Shown here one piece after another: positions 11,776-18,419 of a stretch of DNA of 35,729 nucleotides (position 1 is the first letter of the stretch; each line of letters starts with the position of its first letter). The stretch is taken from positions 1 through 35,729 of IMG/VR virus record IMGVR_UViG_3300026253_000001, one strand, 5' to 3'. The translations under genes and the position numbers were made by a program. This DNA is from a virus. The notes beneath the pieces are model-generated. The model was not told the origin of the DNA, made no database searches, and saw only the letters and a program-made list of their open reading frames with translations.

Positions 11776-13192
11776 CCTGCCCGCTGTCATGCCCCGCGAC
11801 TATCAGATCCCCTTCATGCGGGCATTTGACAACGGGGCGCAGTATTCCGTCATATCATGGCATCGACGTGCCGGCAAGGATGTGGCCTCCTTTAGTGCCC
11901 TAGTGAAGCGGGCCATACAGACGCCCGGTTCCTACTACTACCTCTTCCCTACCCGCACTTGGGCGGAGCGAGCCCTGTGGAATAACCTATGTGAGTGGGC
12001 CGGGGGTAAGAAGTTGATAGATATACTCTGTCCCCCCGAGATAGTACTTAAGAAGAACAACTCTGACTTCTATATTGACCTGATAAATGGGTCTAGGATC
12101 AAGATTGACGGCACAGACAACCTTAACTTCGTGGGGCAGGGGGGTTCGGGGTACGTATTATCAGAGTTCTCGCTACACAAGGAGGAGGTATCGGGTTTTC
12201 TGGCCCCTATTCTTACGGAGGGGAACGCTTGGGTCATCTTTAACGGGACGCTACGGGGTAAGTCTAACCACTTATGGCGTCTTTATGATAAGAATAAGAA
12301 CAGGGACGGATGGTTTACGGAGTGGTTGACCCTGGCCGACACCAAGACGTCGTACTGGGTGGGGAGCGACCTATGCGTTAACCCCGAGTTAGAGGGCATG
12401 ATAAGCCCCTACGATGGGCGTCCCTACAGGAACATCCAAGAGGACATAGACTCTGGAATCATTAGCCTTACCATGGCGCGGCAGGAGTTCTTGAACGAGG
12501 CTGTGTCGCAGGTAGAGAATAGCTACTATGGGCAGGAGCTTAGTCTCCTACGAGGGGAGGGGCGTTTTGGTGACGTCCCTGTAGGTTCTGGCCCTGTGTT
12601 CACGTTCTGGGACTTGGGTACTGCCGACTCTACCAGTATAGTTTTCGCCCACGTGGTAGACGGGAAGCCTATCGTCATAGACTATCACGAATCTAGCGGC
12701 AGGAAGATCGAGGACTACGCGACGGTTCTTAGTAGCCGGGGGTACAGGTACGGGGGTCACTTTGCCCCGCATGATGTTAGCAAGCGGATGCTTTTTGGCG
12801 ACCTAGTTACTAAGGCCAAGGACGTTGGCATAGACTTTAGGCGTGTTCCTAAGACTAACAATGTCCTTGCTGATATTGAGATATGCCGCCGCAAGCTGAA
12901 GCACACCTACATCTCCGACAGGTGCGAGGACTTGATGGATCACTTGGATAACTACCGGGAGGGCTCCTCCGGGCGTCCCCACCATGATGCTCACTCTCAT
13001 GGGGCCGACGCTTTACGTACAATGATGATGGCTATAGACCTTAACTTGGTAACTCCGTACCTATCCAGTGGGCACAAGGTGGTGCTTCCTGACATGGTAG
13101 GGGACGCAGAGGCATACACAGACGATACATGGGGGATGGATGATAGAGAAAGCAAAAGACCACTTTGGGAGCGATTTCGAGGCTCTCTTTGA
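11765..13192 (+). CDS. terL: Terminase large subunit (packaging ATPase-nuclease)
   Basis: A 475-residue protein from the ATG at 11765; an earlier in-frame ATG at 11732 has no ribosome-binding site and lies inside the zinc-ribbon gene. It powers DNA entry into the prohead and cuts the concatemer. Walker A is SWHRRAGKD (31-39), the Arg-rich variant common in this family, with Asp where Thr/Ser is usual. Walker B is represented by SGYVLSEFSL. The RNase-H-like nuclease follows with FWDLGTADSTSIVFAH, then HDVSKR, and DAHSHGADALR supplying acidic metal ligands. The length is a little below T7 gp19 (586). The end overlaps the next gene by 53 bases. Confidence 0.95.
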   Translation: MKISLPAVMPRDYQIPFMRAFDNGAQYSVISWHRRAGKDVASFSALVKRAIQTPGSYYYLFPTRTWAERALWNNLCEWAGGKKLIDILCPPEIVLKKNNSDFYIDLINGSRIKIDGTDNLNFVGQGGSGYVLSEFSLHKEEVSGFLAPILTEGNAWVIFNGTLRGKSNHLWRLYDKNKNRDGWFTEWLTLADTKTSYWVGSDLCVNPELEGMISPYDGRPYRNIQEDIDSGIISLTMARQEFLNEAVSQVENSYYGQELSLLRGEGRFGDVPVGSGPVFTFWDLGTADSTSIVFAHVVDGKPIVIDYHESSGRKIEDYATVLSSRGYRYGGHFAPHDVSKRMLFGDLVTKAKDVGIDFRRVPKTNNVLADIEICRRKLKHTYISDRCEDLMDHLDNYREGSSGRPHHDAHSHGADALRTMMMAIDLNLVTPYLSSGHKVVLPDMVGDAEAYTDDTWGMDDRESKRPLWERFRGSL

Positions 13193-13472
13193 TTATTATT
13201 TGGAGTACGGGATAGTTTATTCTGACCAAGAAACTTTTACTATGGCGGTAATTCACGATAAAGACTACCTTCTTGGTAAGAAATCAGAGAAAGAGATTGA
13301 CAAGAGGGATTGTTATTATGTTCACTATCACGCAGGCGACTTGAAGCGTCTGTTCGACATCATGCCCGAGCCGATGGAGTGGGTTGTTTTTGACCGCATC
13401 ACCGATCAACCAATGAAGTGCCACAACATTGAAAGAATTAGGAGATTAATCTATGGGAAAAAGAAAAGGTAA
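13140..13472 (+). CDS. Unknown 110-residue protein overlapping terL
   Basis: The start (ATG at 13140) lies 53 bases inside the terminase gene behind GGGGGA. The protein has an acidic helical first half and a basic second half with a conserved-looking pattern, VHYHAGDLKRLFDIMPEPMEWVVF then a basic C-terminus. Similar small proteins sit between terminase and portal in other T7-like and marine podoviruses, and some resemble acetyltransferase-fold fragments. I see no acetyl-CoA motif. Its stop overlaps the next start by 20 bases. Confidence 0.7.
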   Translation: MIEKAKDHFGSDFEALFDYYLEYGIVYSDQETFTMAVIHDKDYLLGKKSEKEIDKRDCYYVHYHAGDLKRLFDIMPEPMEWVVFDRITDQPMKCHNIERIRRLIYGKKKR

Positions 13473-13827
13473 ATCGGCCGCCCCCGCTGTTATAAAAGCT
13501 AAGACCCCTGCTACGGCAGAAGACGTCTCCCTGCAGGCCGGCGGCATTGCGGCAGGACAACGGGCGGCGCAGATCCAGAAACGAGGTACATTTTTAACCC
13601 GCGGGCAGTCTTTAGGGGCTTCTGGCGAGGTACTTGGCTCTGGGCCTACAGAGCTGGCGGATGTATCGCGTGCTTCTGGGTTCGACATGAGTACGAAGAA
13701 GGGGCCGGTGGCCCGGCCGAGCGGACTAGCCAAAAAACTTGCCAGACCAATGCAAGGCATGGGCAAAAAGCGTAAAGCACCCGACGTGCCCGTTTATGTG
13801 GATAAAGATAAAGGGATGACTATCTAA
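13453..13827 (+). CDS. Basic Ala/Gly/Lys-rich protein, T7 gp7.3-like by position
   Basis: A 124-residue, low-complexity basic protein (MGKRKGKSAAPA start, Ala/Gly/Gln-rich middle, KKRKAPDVP near the end), predicted largely disordered. It lies directly before the portal, with TAATG sharing one base. In T7 the gene before the portal (7.3) also encodes a small basic Ala/Gly-rich tail assembly protein beginning MGKK. The match is by position, size and composition only. AGGAG precedes the start. Confidence 0.55.
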   Translation: MGKRKGKSAAPAVIKAKTPATAEDVSLQAGGIAAGQRAAQIQKRGTFLTRGQSLGASGEVLGSGPTELADVSRASGFDMSTKKGPVARPSGLAKKLARPMQGMGKKRKAPDVPVYVDKDKGMTI

Positions 13828-15467
13828 TGGATGCCCCTTCTCTAATTAAACTATACAAGCGGGAGAAGAGTAGCTCCGAGCGCACTAACTTTAACTCTCT
13901 TTATGAGACTTGCGCCGAATACTGCAACCCACCCGCCGATAACATCCAGAGCAGTAAGTCTAAGGGGGAGCGTCAGAACCCCGCCCGGATTATCGACATC
14001 GGTATTAAGGCTCGCCGGATGTTTACTGCCGGCATGATGAGTCACCTCTTCCCACAGGGGCAGAACTGGATAAGAGTCATCACTAGTAACAAAGAGCTTA
14101 TGTCTAGTGACAATGTGGCGCGGGCCATGAGTTCCGTCACCAAGAAGTTCTCGGCGGCTATGGAGGCGTCCAACTTTTACGAGGAAATGGGGCAGTGTAT
14201 TGACCAGTGTGGCTACATTGGCACTACCGCACTCTACTGTGAGTCCAGTAAGAAGCACGTATTCAACTGGCGCAGTCACTATATCAACCAGTTCTACTTC
14301 TGCGAGAACTACGAGGGGCGTGTAGACACGGTTATCCGTGATTTCAAGCTTACAGCGCGTCAGGCTCTACAGCAATTTGGTGATGACCTACCGGATGCTA
14401 TTGCCAAGGACGCCGATGACATGGCTACCTCCAATAAGGAGCACCAATTCATCCACGTCGTCATGCCGCGGGCTGAATCCGAGCAACACACGGACGATAA
14501 GCTTAAGAAGAGCATCGCGTCCTACTATGTAAGTCTTACTTCTAGTGAGGTCGTGCTGGAGTCTGGGTTCGATGAGATGCCTTACTCTATCGCCCGCTTC
14601 TATAAGACCAACTTTGAGAAGTACGGGCGTTCCCCGGCCTCCGAGGTGATTAATACCCTGCCCATGATTAACCGGATGGAGGTTAGCCGGATTCGTGGGG
14701 CGGAAGCGGTATCCAATCCCCCTTGGTTGGCCCCCAATGATGGGTCAGTTCGCCGTATCAGCAACGATCAGGGGTCGATTATCTACTGGAATGCGGGCAA
14801 CCCCATGTCCAAGCCAGAGCAGTTGACGCCGAAAGATAATGTCATCGTTAACGACGCAATGATTGAGAAGAAGGAGAAGGAAGTGCTCGATGCCTTCTAT
14901 GTTCCGCTCTTCAACCCCCTGATGAACAAGCAGAACATGACGGCCTATGAGTCGCAAGAGAGACTTAACCTCTCTTTGCAGTTCTTGTCGCCCGCTGTTA
15001 ATAGACTTAACAAGTATTTCGTTAAGCCTAGTCTCGAGCGTGCCTTTGGTATCATGCTACGGGCTGGTCACTTCCCGGAGCTGGAGATTCCAGAGCTGTC
15101 AGGGGCCAGTATTGACTTCGACCTAGTAGGTAAGGCATCATTGGCCGCCCGCCAGATCGAACTCTTCGGAACCATGACGGCCGTCCAGCAGATGGCGCAG
15201 ATTGCACAGTTCAGGCCGGACATCTTCGACAACCTTAACGCTGACAAGACGGCGCGGTTCATCCAAGAGGTGAATATGATGCCTATTGATATGCAGTTGT
15301 CGGAGGAAGAGGTGTTTGAGGTTAGACAGCAACGCTACGAGGCCTCACAGGAAGAGGCAATGGCTCAAGAGGCGCAGGTTCTTAGTGACGCCTATGTGAA
15401 GACCAAGGATACCCCGCAGGAGGGTAGTGGGGCCGAGGCAATCATGGCTATGATGGGAGGGGAGTAG
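13827..15467 (+). CDS. Portal (head-tail connector) protein
   Basis: A 546-residue protein matching the T7 gp8-type portal in length (536) and layout. There is an N-terminal helical region (SLYETCAEYCNPPAD...IIDIGIKARRMFTAGMMSHLFP, then NWIRV), the central stem and crown-forming segments (YYVSLTSSEVVLESGFDEMP, NPPWLAPNDG, FYVPLF), and an acidic Gln-rich C-terminal tail. Twelve copies should form the ring through which DNA passes and to which the tail tubular A protein binds. The start codon overlaps the previous stop by one base. It is followed by a small gene with a TTG start. Confidence 0.92.
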   Translation: MDAPSLIKLYKREKSSSERTNFNSLYETCAEYCNPPADNIQSSKSKGERQNPARIIDIGIKARRMFTAGMMSHLFPQGQNWIRVITSNKELMSSDNVARAMSSVTKKFSAAMEASNFYEEMGQCIDQCGYIGTTALYCESSKKHVFNWRSHYINQFYFCENYEGRVDTVIRDFKLTARQALQQFGDDLPDAIAKDADDMATSNKEHQFIHVVMPRAESEQHTDDKLKKSIASYYVSLTSSEVVLESGFDEMPYSIARFYKTNFEKYGRSPASEVINTLPMINRMEVSRIRGAEAVSNPPWLAPNDGSVRRISNDQGSIIYWNAGNPMSKPEQLTPKDNVIVNDAMIEKKEKEVLDAFYVPLFNPLMNKQNMTAYESQERLNLSLQFLSPAVNRLNKYFVKPSLERAFGIMLRAGHFPELEIPELSGASIDFDLVGKASLAARQIELFGTMTAVQQMAQIAQFRPDIFDNLNADKTARFIQEVNMMPIDMQLSEEEVFEVRQQRYEASQEEAMAQEAQVLSDAYVKTKDTPQEGSGAEAIMAMMGGE

Positions 15468-15468
15468 T

Positions 15469-15744
15469 TTGGACATCATTGATAAAGTTACCTACAATTT
15501 TGAGTGGGATAATGAGAAGGATTTATCAGAGGCAACGCGGCTGGCGTTCACTAACTTGTTCGATACCGGCAATTCAGACGCGGTATTGGTGGCAAACTTC
15601 CTAGTGGGCGTCTGTAAGTGGAAGGATACGTCCGAGTGCAACGATCCAATCATCGAAGCCAAGGCCAACTCCTTGCGTAATGTAATACTTGCAGTAAAAA
15701 AACAACTAAACATGAAGAAGGTAGAGGAGATTATTTATGAGTGA
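15469..15744 (+). CDS. Unknown 91-residue protein between portal and scaffold
   Basis: A 91-residue helical protein starting with TTG behind GGAGGGGAG, one base after the portal stop. Acidic in the first half (YNFEWDNEKDLSEATRLAF) with two cysteines. It overlaps the scaffold gene by eight bases, and its last codons hold that gene's ribosome-binding site. Late expression and position suggest a virion or assembly role. No family recognised. Confidence 0.7.
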   Translation: MDIIDKVTYNFEWDNEKDLSEATRLAFTNLFDTGNSDAVLVANFLVGVCKWKDTSECNDPIIEAKANSLRNVILAVKKQLNMKKVEEIIYE

Positions 15745-16597
15745 AGAGGTTGAAGTAGAAGGTGCTGTAGGGGCCGAGGGTGCTGTCGCTGTTGAGGAAA
15801 AGGGTGGCGAAGAGACATTCGTAGACTACATGCTGTCCAAGATTGACAACGATGAGGTTAAGGGTGCTGGCTTTTGGAAGAACCTTGCCGGTAAAGACGC
15901 TAACGAGGTCGGAAGTTACATCAAGGAGTTGCATGGGTTTGCAGGAACCAAGGGCGACATTCCCAAGAAGGATGCCGCTGACGAAGAGTGGGACTCTTTT
16001 CATAAGAAGCTAGGGCGGCCCGATAGTGTGGAAGGTTATGACTTCAATATGGCCGATGACTTCAAGGAGTCTATAGGCGAAGACGCTGTTCCGTTCTTCC
16101 AGAAGGCCATTGAGGGCTTTAAGGAGCAGGCATTTAAGATGGGTGCGTCCTCGGAGAAGGCAGAGGGCTTGGTTAGCTGGTACTTGGACATGGTATCGGG
16201 TGACATTAAGGCATCCAACGAGGAGCTTGCCAAGGGTGAGGCGGAGCGCGACACAGAACTTCGCAATGAGTGGGGCGAAGGCTATGACTCCATGATGTCG
16301 GGCGTTAAGGCACTGCTTAAGAACAATGGTATGGCTGACGAAAACATACAGTTTGCCGAGGAGAGTGGACTGCTGAGAGACCCCGCCCTCGCTACGACCC
16401 TTGCCCGCATTGCGGCTAAGTTTGGTGACGACCCAGAGATAGGACACCACCAGACCAATACGATGGCCGGCGTTAAGGACCAGTTGTTTGACGTTAATGA
16501 GGAAATCAAGGGATTCATTCGTTCTGGCACGACTATTCCTACGCATATTCAGGAAAAGCGGGCCGATCTTATGGGCAAGCTCGGTGAAAACCTCTAA
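15737..16597 (+). CDS. Capsid scaffolding protein
   Basis: A 286-residue acidic, helical protein just before the major capsid gene, matching T7 gp9 in position, size (307) and composition. The N-terminus is a Glu/Val/Ala-rich disordered stretch; the middle has long amphipathic helices (KKLGRPDSVEGYDFNMADDF, FQKAIEGFKEQAFK). Scaffolds guide procapsid assembly and leave before packaging. The EGYDF motif after GRPDS is common in such phage scaffold proteins. The gene is separated from the capsid gene by a 181-base promoter and structured leader. Confidence 0.88.
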   Translation: MSEEVEVEGAVGAEGAVAVEEKGGEETFVDYMLSKIDNDEVKGAGFWKNLAGKDANEVGSYIKELHGFAGTKGDIPKKDAADEEWDSFHKKLGRPDSVEGYDFNMADDFKESIGEDAVPFFQKAIEGFKEQAFKMGASSEKAEGLVSWYLDMVSGDIKASNEELAKGEAERDTELRNEWGEGYDSMMSGVKALLKNNGMADENIQFAEESGLLRDPALATTLARIAAKFGDDPEIGHHQTNTMAGVKDQLFDVNEEIKGFIRSGTTIPTHIQEKRADLMGKLGENL

Positions 16598-16603
16598 GAA
16601 GAC

Positions 16604-16631
16604 TTGACATAATCTTATAAAGTGATATAGA
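16604..16631 (+). promoter_or_regulatory. Major capsid promoter
   Basis: A perfect TTGACA (16604-16609), a 16-base spacer, then TATAGA (16626-16631). This sigma70-type site lies just after the scaffold stop and would give the capsid gene its own strong transcript starting near 16638. It fits a phage that relies on host RNA polymerase. Confidence 0.6.
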
Positions 16632-16637
16632 TAAACG

Positions 16638-16778
16638 CAACAAAGTAGGGATAATCGAAAGACCCCTGCTAGTTGCCGTCAACCCAGACGTTAAGCGGTA
16701 GGCAAGACCTCCTTGTGAGATAATCAGAGCCGATTAGTTGGTAAATTAATTGAGCCTAATCTAAACAAGGAGATAATA
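16638..16778 (+). promoter_or_regulatory. Structured RNA leader of the capsid gene with anti-ribosome-binding element
   Basis: This 141-base untranslated leader contains several helices. AGUAGGG (16644-16650) pairs with CCCUGCU (16664-16670) under a GAAA loop. UUGCC (16673-16677) pairs with GGCAA (16701-16705) around a small GUC/GAC hairpin. CUCCUUGU (16709-16716) is the exact complement of ACAAGGAG (16765-16772), which is the ribosome-binding site of the capsid gene. GAUUAG (16732-16737) pairs with CUAAUC (16756-16761) inside that long helix. The design points to translational control: a riboswitch-like element, autogenous regulation or a processing site. I know no matching Rfam family. Confidence 0.55.
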
Positions 16779-17720
16779 ATGGCTAAACTTAACGACATTG
16801 ATAATGCTTTCGTAAAGCAGTATGGAGCTACGCTTGACCTCGTAGCCGAAATTAAAGGCGGCGTCTTTGCTGGCCTCGGTCTGGAAGGAACCATCAAGGG
16901 CGAGGAAGCATACTACGACCAGTTGGGCACTACGACAGCTTCGGTTGTTGGAGAATCTGGCACTAGCACCAGCTCCCCAGATGGAAGCATCACACATCTG
17001 CGCCGGAAACTGCTGGCAACTAACTACGAGATTGGTCTGGAGATTGACCGCTTCGACGTTCTGGAAACTCTAATCAACCCTGAGTCTGAATACGTACAGC
17101 GTCAGGTTTCTGCTCTTATGCGGAAGAAAGATATTGAGTTCATTACAGGTGCGTTGGGTCCTGCGGCTACCGGAAAGGGTGGGCTTAGTTCCAAAGACTT
17201 GGGTGACGCACAGACTATCGATGCCGACGGCGCGGGCCTGACTGTTGATAAGATCCGTCAAGCTCGCTCCCTTCTCTTGAAGGGTGGCGTTAACCTCGAT
17301 GATCCGTTGAACACGGCATATCTGGCCGTTACCCCACAGCAGATTGAAGACCTGCTGAACCTGCCCGAAGCCACCTCCGCTGACTATATGAACGTGAAGA
17401 CTCTGGTTAACGGAACGATTGATAGCTTCTATGGCTTCAAGATCATCGAGTCCAACCTGATTTCATTCATGGATTCCGATGACACGCTGGCCGGATGGGA
17501 TGCCGATGACATTCCTAAAGCCGCCGATACTGGTGAAATCCGGGGTTGTTTTGCATGGGTTAAGTCTGGTGTACGTTCTGCTACCGGCATGAACATCCAG
17601 ACCGAAGTTGCCAAACGTGCTGACCGCCGCTTCAACTACTACGCTTACTCTGCCGCTCGTTTCGGCTCGGTTCGCATGGAAGAAAAGAAGGTTGTTCTCA
17701 TCGAATGTGATGAAGCATAG
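16779..17720 (+). CDS. Major capsid protein
   Basis: A 313-residue HK97-fold-type capsid protein, by gene order (after scaffold, before tail tubular A) and sequence. An N-terminal arm is followed by an E-loop region (TTASVVGESGTSTSSPDGSI), a long spine-helix region (ESEYVQRQVSALMRKKDIEF) and a P-domain with YLAVTPQQIEDLLN, ending in a beta-rich C-terminus (RFGSVRMEEKKVVLIE). It is somewhat shorter than T7 gp10A (345). Codon use is smooth, as expected for the most abundant protein. Its ribosome-binding site AAGGAG lies inside the leader structure. It may also be the protein that regulates that leader, but this is not shown. Confidence 0.93.
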   Translation: MAKLNDIDNAFVKQYGATLDLVAEIKGGVFAGLGLEGTIKGEEAYYDQLGTTTASVVGESGTSTSSPDGSITHLRRKLLATNYEIGLEIDRFDVLETLINPESEYVQRQVSALMRKKDIEFITGALGPAATGKGGLSSKDLGDAQTIDADGAGLTVDKIRQARSLLLKGGVNLDDPLNTAYLAVTPQQIEDLLNLPEATSADYMNVKTLVNGTIDSFYGFKIIESNLISFMDSDDTLAGWDADDIPKAADTGEIRGCFAWVKSGVRSATGMNIQTEVAKRADRRFNYYAYSAARFGSVRMEEKKVVLIECDEA

Positions 17721-17749
17721 TTAGTTTATAGTTTATAGTTTGGAGGCCT

Positions 17750-17791
17750 TCAGCGACCCTTCTCCGCTGATGTAAGTCCTTCAATTTTTTT
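17750..17791 (+). terminator. Weak terminator-like hairpin after the capsid gene
   Basis: TCAGCG (17750-17755) pairs with CGCTGA (17765-17770) around nine bases, and seven T follow at 17785-17791. The T-run is 14 bases away from the stem, so termination would be partial at best. T7 has a similar partial terminator after its capsid gene, which would explain high capsid and lower tail expression. Confidence 0.35.
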
Positions 17792-17801
17792 AGGGGTATC
17801 T

Positions 17802-18410
17802 ATGGGTTTATCAAAGATCGAAATATGTAACCACGCCCTCCTTAAAGTCGGAGCGGACACTATTGCCTCGCTTGACACTTCGCAGTCCGATGACTCCGGC
17901 GTTATCACAAGTGCTAAACTTTGTAAAATCTTCTTCTCCCAAGCACTGGAGGAGACTCTTCGTATGTACTCATGGAATAGTTGCACAAAACGTGCATCAC
18001 TTGTTCAGCTTACCGAAAAGCCTGCCTTTAAATTTGCCAACAGCTTCCAGCTACCTACCGACTTTGTAAGACTCATCAATGCCTACTATGATGTAAACGC
18101 CAGAGAAGATCGCACCGAGTGGGCCTTGGAAGGAAACAAGATACTTTGCGATTCCGACACGCTCTTTATTAAGTACGTGGCCCGACCGGATGATGTGTCT
18201 ACGCTCGACGCACTATCTACTCAGGCACTTATTGGGAAGCTTGCTATCAAGCTGGCAGTCCCCCTGCAACTAGACACGAGTATGCAAAACAATATCATCC
18301 AAGAGCTTGAGCAGGTTATTATGCCGCAAGCAAGGAGCATTGATACTATAGAGAATAAGTCTTGGGACTTAGAAGAATCCGACTGGATTCTATCCAGAAA
18401 CAACCGCTAG
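17802..18410 (+). CDS. Tail tubular protein A (head-tail adaptor)
   Basis: A 202-residue protein matching T7 gp11 (196). It opens with the family-typical SKIEICNHALLKVGADTIASL, followed by the LEETLRMYSWNSCTKRASL segment and FQLPTDFVRLIN. It forms the dodecameric ring between portal and tail nozzle. AGGGG lies seven bases before the ATG. It sits directly before tail tubular B, in the T7 order. Confidence 0.95.
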   Translation: MGLSKIEICNHALLKVGADTIASLDTSQSDDSGVITSAKLCKIFFSQALEETLRMYSWNSCTKRASLVQLTEKPAFKFANSFQLPTDFVRLINAYYDVNAREDRTEWALEGNKILCDSDTLFIKYVARPDDVSTLDALSTQALIGKLAIKLAVPLQLDTSMQNNIIQELEQVIMPQARSIDTIENKSWDLEESDWILSRNNR

Positions 18411-18419
18411 GAGGCTACC

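Noticed and set aside
16638-16778. Known self-cleaving ribozyme (hammerhead or pistol) in the capsid leader
   Set aside because: There is no CUGAUGA core, and the pistol-like hairpin lacks its pseudoknot partner strand.
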